10,829 nucleotides of DNA, from NCBI GenBank assembly GCA_965235655.1, contig CBDDYU010000006.1, positions 1 through 10,829 on the forward strand, in the 5' to 3' direction. The position numbers and the translations under genes are program-made. This DNA is from CBDDYU01 sp965235655. GTDB lineage: Bacteria; Pseudomonadota; Alphaproteobacteria; Pelagibacterales; Pelagibacteraceae. Below, piece by piece: positions 1 through 7,123 of this stretch. The notes beneath the pieces were generated by a model, which was given only the letters and a program-made list of their open reading frames with translations, was not told where the DNA came from and did no database searches. Numbering within the stretch: position 1 is the first letter of the stretch; each line of letters opens with the position of its first letter.

Positions 1-511
1 ACTTAGTTAAAAACATAGCTTCTTCTACAGCAGCATTTCCACCCCCAACTACAGCTACTTCTTTATTTTTAAAAAAGAATCCATCACATGTAGCACAGGC
101 CGAAACACCAAAGCCTCTAAATTCTTGTTCTGATTTTATATTAAGCCATCTAGCTTGAGCACCTGTTGAAATAATAATACTATCAGCTGTATATTTTTGT
201 CCACTATCACCAATAGCTACAAATGGTTTTGACTTTAAATCTACCGAAGCTATATGATCTTCAATCATTTCTGTACCTACTGCTTTTGCTTGATCTCTCA
301 TCTGGTCCATTAACCATGGACCTTGAATTACATCTGAAAAACCAGGATAATTTTCCACATCTGTTGTGGTAGTTAATTGTCCACCTGGCTGAACTCCGTA
401 AACTAAAATTGGATTTAACATTGCTCTTGCCGCATAAACTGCTGCAGTATATCCGGCTGGACCGGACCCAATTATCAACACTTTTGTGTGTTTAGTTGGA
501 TTTTGACTCAT
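1..511 (-). CDS. trxB: Thioredoxin reductase (NADPH), N-terminal part, cut by window edge
   Basis: This flavoenzyme passes electrons from NADPH through FAD and a redox disulfide to thioredoxin in the cytoplasm. Read on the minus strand from the ATG at 511-509, the visible 170 residues begin MSQNPTKHTKVLIIGSGPAG. The FAD-binding GxGxxG is at about residues 15-20 and a GGQL motif at about 43-46. The active-site CATC is at residues 139-142 (bases 97-86), followed by the DG typical of the family. The second dinucleotide fold, VVGGGNAAVEEA for NADPH, starts at about 154. Family members run about 310-330 residues, so roughly the last 45% lies beyond position 1. The gene is divergent from the ELM1-like gene with only 21 bp between the two starts, which leaves little room for a conventional promoter or leader. 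The identification is firm because both folds and the CATC motif are present in the right order. Confidence 0.96.
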   Translation of the reverse strand, partial: MSQNPTKHTKVLIIGSGPAGYTAAVYAARAMLNPILVYGVQPGGQLTTTTDVENYPGFSDVIQGPWLMDQMRDQAKAVGTEMIEDHIASVDLKSKPFVAIGDSGQKYTADSIIISTGAQARWLNIKSEQEFRGFGVSACATCDGFFFKNKEVAVVGGGNAAVEEAMFLTK

Positions 512-518
512 ATGAAAG

Positions 519-526
519 CTATATAG
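519..526. promoter_or_regulatory. Possible shared, symmetric -10 element between trxB and the ELM1-like gene
   Basis: CTATATAG is a perfect 8-bp palindrome in the middle of the 21-bp spacer between two divergent starts (511 minus, 533 plus). TATATA reads as a -10-like element on both strands. It lies only about 7 bp from each start codon, so transcripts would be leaderless or nearly so. No convincing -35 is seen at the correct spacing on either strand. An AT-rich 8-mer is expected by chance fairly often, so this is tentative. Confidence 0.22.
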
Positions 527-532
527 TGATTA

Positions 533-1472
533 ATGACTAAATTAAAAGGTATTTTATTGACCGAAGGCATGCATGGTATGATTAGCCAAGTGGAAGGCTT
601 AGCAAAAGCATCTAGATTTAGATTTTACACACCATAAAGTTGAACTTAATAGTTTTTGGAAACTTTTTCCTCCAAAACTCACACCTGTAGCTCAAAGCGT
701 GTTCAAAAAAATTAATTTAAATGAATTTGATGTAATTATTTCTTGTGGAAGAAAAAGTGTGATTCCATCAATTTATTTAAAAAAAAATTCAAAAAAAAAT
801 ATAGTTAATATTCATATTCAAGATCCAAAAGTAAGTTTAGATAATTTTAATTTTATAATTGCACCTGAACATGATGGGCTTGAAGGATCAAATGTAATCC
901 TTTCAAAAGGCGCTATTCATTATCTTACAAAAAATGAAATTGAAGATAATAAAAATTATCTAAAAGATCAATTGACAGAAAATAAAGAATATTTTTCTTT
1001 AATTTTGGGTGGTCCAACTAAACATTATGAATATAGTTTAGAAAATATTAAAAATATTTTAGAAAAATTTAAAAAATTATTAATTACTAACAACCTCCAG
1101 GGAATAGTTATCCCATCAATGAGAACCCCAAAAGAGATTATTAGTTTTGCTAAAGAATTTTTAGGAAATGAAAATTTAGTGATCGAAAAAGTTGATAAAA
1201 AAGCTTATTTATCAGCTTTAGGTTTGGCAAAATTTATATCGGTTACATGTGATTCAATATCAATGATCTCAGAAGCAGCTTTAACGGGGAAGCCATTATA
1301 TATTGTTGAAATACCAACAAAAAAAAATGATTATAGATTTAAAAAGTTTAGAGATTTATTTAATAAACTTAACATAACTAAAAATTTAAATGAAAAACTT
1401 GAGACTTGGCACTATGAAAGTTTAAATGAAACGATTAGAATAGCTGAAGAAATCAAAAAAAAAATTAACTAA
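533..1472 (+). CDS. ELM1-like (DUF1022) family protein, reading frame broken near 611
   Basis: The product resembles the mitochondrial-fission ELM1/DUF1022 family, a glycosyltransferase-like fold of unclear biochemical role in bacteria. Translation from ATG 533 gives MTKLKGILLTEGMHGMISQVEGLAKA and then hits TAA at 635. The other frame is open from 603 and continues as LDLDFTHHKVELNSFWKLF to TAA at 1470. Removing one base at about 611-614 joins them into a protein of about 312 residues, near the usual family length. Recognisable blocks in the restored protein are GGPTKHY (about 159-165) and TCDSISMISEA (about 238-248). The GTG at 699 is the first usual start in the second frame, but using it would drop about 55 conserved-looking residues. 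I therefore place the start at 533 and treat the break as a sequence error or a recent mutation. The stop overlaps the next ATG by one base, suggesting translational coupling to the oxygenase gene. The family call is from recognition of the sequence, not a search. Confidence 0.75.
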
Positions 1473-2134
1473 TGTCATTTTTAAAATCTATAGAAACTAA
1501 ATCAAAACAATTCAATGATCCTTTTACTCATTGGGAGCTAAATAAGCCTCTAACAGAAGGCCAGATAAAAGAAATTATCAATGCTGATATTGATAATCCT
1601 GTTGAACATAATTTAAATTATGATGGCACAAGAGCAATTGATGGAGGTGAGGGGATTTATAGAGAAGGTTACTCGGATGGTGGTAAAGCTCTAAAGTTTA
1701 GATGTTTTATTACTAAAGAAAATTATAAAGATTTTCCAAATTTAACGAGCTTTATTGAAGAACTGCAGAAAAAAGAAACTCATGAAAAAGTTTCAAGCTT
1801 GATTGGAAAAGATTTATCCAATGCATATGTTAGAGTTGAAGTAATTTGTGATCGAAAAGGATTTTGGCTAAAACCACACTGTGATATTAAAGAAAAATTA
1901 ATGTCATGTCTTTTATTTGTAAATGAATTTAATGAGAGTGAGGATCTTGGAACTGATTTTTACGACAAAGATTTAAACAAAGTAAAAACCTTACCTTATC
2001 GAAACAACTATGGTTATTTTTTTACCAGTGGTCCCAATACATGGCATGGCATGGAAAAAAAAGAGATAGTTAAAGAGAGAAGGTGTCTTCAAGTTAATTA
2101 TGTATCTTTCCAAACTGATTGGAAAGTAAAATAA
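1472..2134 (+). CDS. 2-oxoglutarate/Fe(II)-dependent oxygenase, prolyl-hydroxylase-like, substrate unknown
   Basis: This is a 220-residue cytoplasmic protein with no signal peptide or membrane segment. The iron-binding facial triad is visible: HCD at residues 136-138 (H136, D138) and the distal histidine H192 in NTWHGM. The 2-oxoglutarate-binding arginine is most likely R203 or R204, in ERRCLQVNY, 11-12 residues later. This spacing and the strand-rich C-terminal half fit the double-stranded beta-helix oxygenase superfamily. Such enzymes couple decarboxylation of 2-oxoglutarate to oxidation of a substrate, which may be a protein side chain, a small molecule or a glycan. Nothing in the sequence fixes the substrate. 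The ATG at 1472 overlaps the TAA of the ELM1-like gene, so the two probably form one transcription unit. The gene ends one base from the convergent end of carB, with no visible terminator between them. Confidence 0.85.
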   Translation: MSFLKSIETKSKQFNDPFTHWELNKPLTEGQIKEIINADIDNPVEHNLNYDGTRAIDGGEGIYREGYSDGGKALKFRCFITKENYKDFPNLTSFIEELQKKETHEKVSSLIGKDLSNAYVRVEVICDRKGFWLKPHCDIKEKLMSCLLFVNEFNESEDLGTDFYDKDLNKVKTLPYRNNYGYFFTSGPNTWHGMEKKEIVKERRCLQVNYVSFQTDWKVK

Positions 2135-2135
2135 A

Positions 2136-5100
2136 CTAAATATCCTGAAGGGCAGTAACTTCTAATTTTTTTGATTTTAAAGATCTAATTGCTTCTAAAC
2201 AAGCCTGTGCGGTTGACATATTGGTGCAATAGGGGACTTTATTTTTTAAAGTGGCTCGTCGAAGTGCTATTGCATCATTTAATCTGTGCTCACTATTGCC
2301 ACCACCAGTGTTAATAACTAGAGCAATTTTTTTAGAGTCTAAAATATCAACAATGTGAGGAGAGCCACTGCTAACTTTATTAATTATTCGACAATTCATT
2401 CCATGTTTTTTTATATATTCTGCAGTTCCTTTTGTTGCACAAAGTTTAAAATTCAGTCGAATAAGTTCTTTGGCCAAATCTATCCCTTCTTCTTTATGCG
2501 AATCTTTTAAAGATATAAATGCAAGTCCATTCTTTGGTAGTGAATTTGCTGCAGCTATTTGACTTTTAGCAAATGCCATACCAAAATCTTTATCGAAACC
2601 CATTACTTCTCCAGTTGATTTCATCTCCGGGCCTAAAAGTAAATCACTGTTTGGAAATTTGTTGAAAGGAAATACAGATTCTTTAACAGCATACATATTT
2701 TTAGATTTATCTTTTAAATCAAATTTAGATAATTTTTCTCCAGCCATTACTCTAGAGGCAATTTTAGCTAGCGGTAAACCTTTTGCTTTTGAGACAAAGG
2801 GGACAGTTCTACTTGCTCTTGGATTAACTTCGATTACAAAAATTTCATCTTGTTTAATTGCAAATTGAATATTTATAAATCCTTTAACTTTAATAGCTAA
2901 AGCAAGTTTCTTTGTTTGATTTTCTATTTCTTTAATCAAGAAAGGTTTAATGGATACAGGTGGCAAACTACATGCAGAGTCTCCGGAGTGAATTCCAGCT
3001 TCTTCAATATGTTGCATGATACCAGCTACAAAAACTTGTTTGCCATCTGATATAGCATCCACATCTACTTCCATTGCATGATCAATAAATTTATCAATTA
3101 GAATTGGATTTTCCTCTGCAGCTTTGAAAGCTTCTTCTACAAAATTTTTAAGTTGGCTTTTTTCGTGAACAATTTCCATAGCTCTACCACCAAGAACATA
3201 CGAAGGTCTAACCATTAAAGGTAGACCAATTTTTTCAGCTATTTGAATGGCTTGTTTATAAGTTTTTGCAATCCCACTTTCAGCTTGTTTTAATTTTAGT
3301 TTATTTAAAAGAGTTCTAAATCGATCTCTATCTTCTGCTAAATCAATAGAAGTATACTGCGTTCCTAATATTGGAAGTTTATTATCATGTAAAAATTTTG
3401 CTAACTTTATTGGAGTTTGACCTCCAAACTGAGCAATAATACCTAATAGATTTCCATTTTCTTTTTCTTTTTTAATAATATTAAATACGTATTCTTCTTT
3501 AAGTGGTTCAAAATAAAGTCTGTCACTGGTATCATAATCTGTAGAAACTGTTTCAGGATTACAATTAATCATAATCGTTTCAAACCCAGCATCTTTTAAA
3601 GCAAAACTTGCCTGACAACAGCAGTAGTCAAACTCTATTCCTTGTCCAATTCTATTGGGCCCTCCACCTAAAATGATAATTTTTTTTCTATTTGAAGGTT
3701 CTGCTTCACACTCGGTATTTAATGAAAGGTTTCTTTGATATGTGGAATACATATAAGGAGTAAAAGATTTAAATTCAGCCGCACAAGTATCCACTTTTTT
3801 AAAAACTGGCATTACTTTTAGTGCTGTTCTTTTTCTTCTTACAATGTCTTCTGAAGTTTTGGTTAATTCAGATAATTTTTTATCTGAAAATCCAATAGAT
3901 TTAATTCGGTTAAATTCTTGAAAATCTTTAGGTAATCCCTCACGTTTTATCTTATTCTCATTATCTACAATCTCTTTAATTTGCTCTAAAAACCAAGGGT
4001 CAATTTTACATAAGTTATATATTTTTTTGATATCAATTTTTTTTCTAAATGCTTCAGCTACTAATAATATTTTGTTTGGAATATTTTCTTTAAGTTTCTT
4101 TTCAATTTGTTTTTTATTTAAGTCAAAAATTCTATCTAACCCTGAAAAACCTGTTTCAAGAGAAACAAGGGCTTTTTGAAGTGATTCTTTAAAATTTCTA
4201 CCAATTGACATAGCTTCACCCACTGATTTCATTGATGTACCAAGGGTAGCTGGAGAAGTTGAAAATTTTTCAAATGTAAATCTTGGAATTTTAGTAACCA
4301 CATAATCAATACTTGGTTCAAATGATGCAGGTGTAACTTTTGTTATTTCATTTTTTAATTCATCTAAGGTGTAGCCAACTGCAAGTTTAGCTGCAACTTT
4401 AGCTATAGGAAATCCTGTTGCTTTAGAGGCAAGTGCTGATGATCTTGAAACTCTTGGATTCATTTCAATAACTACCATTCGACCATTTTTAGGATTGATA
4501 GCAAACTGAACATTGGATCCACCTGTCTCAACTCCAATTTTTCTCAAACAGGCAATCGATGCATTTCTCATCACTTGATACTCTTTATCGGTAAGTGTAA
4601 GAGCTGGTGCTACAGTAACAGAGTCTCCCGTGTGGATACCCATAGGGTCAATATTTTCAATAGAACAAACTATAATGCAGTTATCTTTTTTATCTCTAAC
4701 CACCTCCATTTCAAATTCTTTCCAACCTTCAAGGGATTCTTCAACTAATACCTGACTTACAGGGGATTCATGCAGTCCACTTTTAATTATTTTAAAATAA
4801 TCTTTCTTATTTTTTGCAATTCCACCTCCAAGACCTCCCAATGTAAAAGCGGGTCTTATTATTGCTGGAAGGCCAATTTGATTTAAAACTTTACTAGCTT
4901 GATTAATATTATTTACTATTTTTGATTTAGGTAAATCTAAACCTATATCAAGCATATTTTTTCTGAATTTTTTTCTATCTTCAGCATTAGCAATTGCTTT
5001 TGAGTTAGCTCCAATTAATTCAATTTTATATTTTTTTAAAATTCCCTTTTTTTCAGCTTCCATAGCAAGGTTTAAAGCTGTTTGACCTCCCATAGTCGGT

Positions 5101-5360
5101 AGTATGGCATCTGGTTTTTCTTTTATGATAATTTTTTCTAAAACTTCTAAAGTTATTGGCTCAATATAAGTTTTGTCCGCAACATCAGGATCGGTCATGA
5201 TAGTTGCTGGATTAGAATTAATTAAAATTACTTTATAACCTTCATCTCTCAAAGCTTTGCAAGCTTGTGTTCCTGAATAATCAAATTCACAAGCTTGGCC
5301 GATGATAATAGGGCCAGCGCCAACAACTAATATTTTTTTAAGATCTTTTCTTTTTGGCAT
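2136..5360 (-). CDS. carB: Carbamoyl-phosphate synthetase large subunit
   Basis: CarB makes carbamoyl phosphate from bicarbonate, two ATP and ammonia channelled from CarA, for pyrimidine and arginine synthesis. The 1074-residue length matches the family. The N-terminus MPKRKDLKKILVVGAGPIII matches the usual CarB start and fixes the ATG at 5360. The two halves are duplicated ATP-grasp modules. The first (about 1-400) carries GQACEFDYSG and NSNPATIMTDP. The second (about 555-935) carries GGGPNRIGQGIEFDYCC and NCNPETVSTDYD. Metal-binding VIEMNPRVSRSSA and VIEVNPRASRT occur in the respective halves. An oligomerisation region lies between them. A methylglyoxal-synthase-like allosteric domain (about 940-1074) contains ATKGTAEY, GSPHIVD and INTGGG, so UMP/ornithine-type control is possible. 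The start overlaps the end of carA by 23 bp. The stop is TAG, one base from the convergent oxygenase gene. No truncation or missing motif is seen. Confidence 0.98.
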   Translation of the reverse strand: MPKRKDLKKILVVGAGPIIIGQACEFDYSGTQACKALRDEGYKVILINSNPATIMTDPDVADKTYIEPITLEVLEKIIIKEKPDAILPTMGGQTALNLAMEAEKKGILKKYKIELIGANSKAIANAEDRKKFRKNMLDIGLDLPKSKIVNNINQASKVLNQIGLPAIIRPAFTLGGLGGGIAKNKKDYFKIIKSGLHESPVSQVLVEESLEGWKEFEMEVVRDKKDNCIIVCSIENIDPMGIHTGDSVTVAPALTLTDKEYQVMRNASIACLRKIGVETGGSNVQFAINPKNGRMVVIEMNPRVSRSSALASKATGFPIAKVAAKLAVGYTLDELKNEITKVTPASFEPSIDYVVTKIPRFTFEKFSTSPATLGTSMKSVGEAMSIGRNFKESLQKALVSLETGFSGLDRIFDLNKKQIEKKLKENIPNKILLVAEAFRKKIDIKKIYNLCKIDPWFLEQIKEIVDNENKIKREGLPKDFQEFNRIKSIGFSDKKLSELTKTSEDIVRRKRTALKVMPVFKKVDTCAAEFKSFTPYMYSTYQRNLSLNTECEAEPSNRKKIIILGGGPNRIGQGIEFDYCCCQASFALKDAGFETIMINCNPETVSTDYDTSDRLYFEPLKEEYVFNIIKKEKENGNLLGIIAQFGGQTPIKLAKFLHDNKLPILGTQYTSIDLAEDRDRFRTLLNKLKLKQAESGIAKTYKQAIQIAEKIGLPLMVRPSYVLGGRAMEIVHEKSQLKNFVEEAFKAAEENPILIDKFIDHAMEVDVDAISDGKQVFVAGIMQHIEEAGIHSGDSACSLPPVSIKPFLIKEIENQTKKLALAIKVKGFINIQFAIKQDEIFVIEVNPRASRTVPFVSKAKGLPLAKIASRVMAGEKLSKFDLKDKSKNMYAVKESVFPFNKFPNSDLLLGPEMKSTGEVMGFDKDFGMAFAKSQIAAANSLPKNGLAFISLKDSHKEEGIDLAKELIRLNFKLCATKGTAEYIKKHGMNCRIINKVSSGSPHIVDILDSKKIALVINTGGGNSEHRLNDAIALRRATLKNKVPYCTNMSTAQACLEAIRSLKSKKLEVTALQDI

Positions 5361-6531
5361 TTTTTTTCATGTTGTTAATAAATTCCTGAAATAGATAAAC
5401 ACTATCTTGAGGTCCAGGATTAGATTCTGGATGATATTGAACTGAAAACACAGGTTTATTTTTAAGTTGTATTCCCTCAATACAATTATCAAATAATGAC
5501 TGATGAGTAATTTCGATATTTTTAGGTAAACTTTTTCTTATGATTTCAAACCCATGATTTTGACTGGTAATCTCAACTTTATCGTGAATTAAATTTTTTA
5601 CTGGATGGTTAGCTCCTCTATGACCTAACTTCATTTTTTGTGTCTTAGCTCCCAATGCCAATGCTAATATTTGATGGCCTAAACAAATTCCAAAAATAGG
5701 CAGATCATGTTTAATTATTTCTTTAATTGTTGGAATTGCATATTTTCCTGTTGCTGCTGGATCCCCCGGTCCGTTTGATAGAAATATACCATTTGGTTTC
5801 ATGGATAAAATTTCTCTAGCAGAGGTTTTGCATGAAACTACAGTTACTTTACAATTAAAATCTGAAAAATATCTTAGGATATTTTTTTTAATGCCATAAT
5901 CAATAGCAATAACATGGAAACTAGTTTTGTTATTTTTTTGATATCCTATATTTTTTTTCCATGTTTTTAAACCTTTCCAAATATAAGATTTTTTTGTGCT
6001 TACTTTTTCAGCAAGATCTAAATTTTTTAAACCACTCCATTTAATTGTATTTGTAGTTAATTTATTAACATTAAATTTTCCTGAATTTGAATAAGCAATT
6101 GTTCCTTTTGGAGCACCCTTATCTCTTATAAAGTTAGTTAAGCTTCTAGTATCTAATCCAGTAATACCCACAATTTGATTTTTTTTTAACCAAGCGTCTA
6201 GATTTTGAAAAGATCGATAATTTGAAGGAGATGTTATTTCAGAATTAAAAATAACCCCTTTAGTCCATATTTTATCTGACTCATGGTCTTCTGAATTTGT
6301 CCCAACATTTCCAATATGAGGAAAGGTAAAATTAATTATTTGTCCAGCATAGGATGGATCAGAAATAATTTCTTGGTAACCTGTTAAAGAAGTATTGAAG
6401 CAAACCTCGCCAGTTGCTTCTCCTTGGTAACCAAGTCCAATTCCTTTGAAAATTCTTTTATTTTCAAGAACTAAAACGCCTGTGTGAATTTTTGATTTTT
6501 TTGAGTTAGTTTTTTTTGGTTTTTTGATCAA
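5338..6531 (-). CDS. carA: Carbamoyl-phosphate synthetase small (glutamine amidotransferase) subunit
   Basis: CarA hydrolyses glutamine and passes ammonia through a tunnel to CarB. The 397-residue protein has the N-terminal CarA-specific domain with GEVCFNTSLTGYQEI and DPSYAGQI. The C-terminal class I amidotransferase domain contains NGPGDPA (about 253-259), the nucleophile C283 in GICLGHQ, and H367 and E369 in QYHPES. The start is TTG at 6531. An in-frame TAA lies directly upstream (6534-6532), and no ATG or GTG occurs in frame before the conserved domain. TTG is therefore the only usual start, giving MIKKPKK and a lysine-rich leader of about 16 residues ahead of the conserved domain. The 3' end overlaps carB by 23 bp through a run of eight A, so translation of the two is probably coupled. 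A perfect TATAAT about 60 bp upstream on this strand is a likely promoter element. Confidence 0.96.
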   Translation of the reverse strand: MIKKPKKTNSKKSKIHTGVLVLENKRIFKGIGLGYQGEATGEVCFNTSLTGYQEIISDPSYAGQIINFTFPHIGNVGTNSEDHESDKIWTKGVIFNSEITSPSNYRSFQNLDAWLKKNQIVGITGLDTRSLTNFIRDKGAPKGTIAYSNSGKFNVNKLTTNTIKWSGLKNLDLAEKVSTKKSYIWKGLKTWKKNIGYQKNNKTSFHVIAIDYGIKKNILRYFSDFNCKVTVVSCKTSAREILSMKPNGIFLSNGPGDPAATGKYAIPTIKEIIKHDLPIFGICLGHQILALALGAKTQKMKLGHRGANHPVKNLIHDKVEITSQNHGFEIIRKSLPKNIEITHQSLFDNCIEGIQLKNKPVFSVQYHPESNPGPQDSVYLFQEFINNMKKNAKKKRS

Positions 6532-6535
6532 TTAC

Positions 6536-6547
6536 AACTCATGAGTT
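6536..6547. repeat. Perfect 12-bp palindrome just upstream of the carA start
   Basis: AACTCATGAGTT is its own reverse complement and lies four bases upstream of the TTG start of carA. On the carA strand it contains an ATG (6542-6540) opening a five-codon frame, ATG AGT TGT AAT TGA, whose stop overlaps the TTG start. It could be an operator, an mRNA hairpin covering the start region, or chance. No function is assigned. Confidence 0.45.
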
Positions 6548-6590
6548 AAAGGTTAATACAATAATTGCTTTATTATCGCAACAGAGATGT

Positions 6591-6596
6591 ATTATA
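6591..6596 (-). promoter_or_regulatory. Probable -10 element of the carAB promoter
   Basis: On the minus strand these bases read TATAAT, a perfect sigma-70 -10 consensus. It is correctly oriented in the divergent spacer and would start transcription near 6584, leaving a leader of about 50 bases before carA. The -35 region (about 6613-6620) is A-rich and does not match TTGACA, so the promoter would be weak or activator-dependent. In this AT-rich DNA the hexamer alone is modest evidence. Its place directly upstream of a two-gene operon raises the likelihood. Confidence 0.45.
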
Positions 6597-6617
6597 AAAT
6601 TGTAAAAAAACAATTTT
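6596..6617. repeat. Inverted repeat with 8-bp arms in the carA/yqeY divergent spacer
   Basis: AAAATTGT (6596-6603) and ACAATTTT (6610-6617) are perfect reverse complements separated by six A. The repeat abuts the carA-strand TATAAT and lies in the -10/-35 spacer region, where a dimeric repressor would block transcription. It is also followed on the plus strand by T-rich sequence, but no plus-strand gene ends here, so a terminator is unlikely. I favour an operator-like site, with chance in AT-rich DNA as the alternative. Confidence 0.4.
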
Positions 6618-6621
6618 TCTT

Positions 6622-6649
6622 TTGAAGAATTTTTGCTTTGCAGTAGATT
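6622..6649 (+). promoter_or_regulatory. Weak candidate promoter for yqeY-dnaG
   Basis: TTGAAG (6622-6627) and TAGATT (6644-6649) are separated by 16 bp and each match the sigma-70 consensus at four of six positions. Transcription would start only a few bases before the ATG at 6659, giving an almost leaderless message. No Shine-Dalgarno sequence is visible before that ATG, which fits such an arrangement but does not prove it. Confidence 0.28.
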
Positions 6650-6658
6650 AAAAAAATT

Positions 6659-7123
6659 ATGTCATTAAAACAAACTATCGAAACAGAATATAAAAACGCC
6701 TTAAAATCAAAAGATAAAACAAAAATATCAACCTACAGGTTAATTTTATCATCAATTAAAGATTTAGACATCGCTAATAGGTCGGGCCCAAATAAAAAAG
6801 ATACTGATGATGATGATATTAAGAAATTATTAAAAAAGATGGTGAAGCAAAGAGCCGAATCAATTGAAATCTATAAAAAAAACAATCGAACTGATTTATT
6901 AGAGGTTGAACAAAATGAATATGATCTTTTAACTAGTTTTTTACCAAAACAACTTAGTGATGAAGATACAAAAAAAATATGTGAGGAAACGATAAAAAAA
7001 ATGGGTGCCTCTTCCATTAAAGATATGGGTAAAGTCATGGGTGCATTAAAAGCACAATATTCTGATGAAATAGATTTTGCAAAGGCCGGATCTCTATTGA
7101 GAGAATTATTAAATCAATCATGA
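6659..7123 (+). CDS. yqeY: GatB/YqeY domain protein
   Basis: This 154-residue protein is the stand-alone YqeY family member, close to the usual length of about 150. It is largely helical, starting SLKQTIETEYKNALKSKD. The conserved block KQRAESIEIYKKNNRTDLLEVEQNEYDLLTSFLP is at about 63-96 (key residues R64, E66, S67, Y71, R77, E82, E84, L93, P94). The C-terminal MGKVMGAL and SLLRELL resemble the tail domain of GatB, which contacts tRNA in the tRNA-dependent amidotransferase. The molecular role of free YqeY is not well established. Its TGA overlaps the ATG of dnaG in an ATGA junction. This fits operons in which yqeY precedes dnaG and rpoD. The ATG at 6659 is the first in-frame start, just before the conserved N-terminus. 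Confidence 0.93.
   Translation: MSLKQTIETEYKNALKSKDKTKISTYRLILSSIKDLDIANRSGPNKKDTDDDDIKKLLKKMVKQRAESIEIYKKNNRTDLLEVEQNEYDLLTSFLPKQLSDEDTKKICEETIKKMGASSIKDMGKVMGALKAQYSDEIDFAKAGSLLRELLNQS

Noticed and set aside
2130..2140. Bidirectional terminator between the oxygenase gene and carB
   Set aside because: The stops are one base apart and no stem with a T-run is visible there. Termination, if any, lies inside the opposing genes.
2659..2868. Plus-strand open frame of 69 codons
   Set aside because: It lies wholly antisense to carB, inside the conserved second ATP-grasp region, and has no recognisable protein features or start signal.
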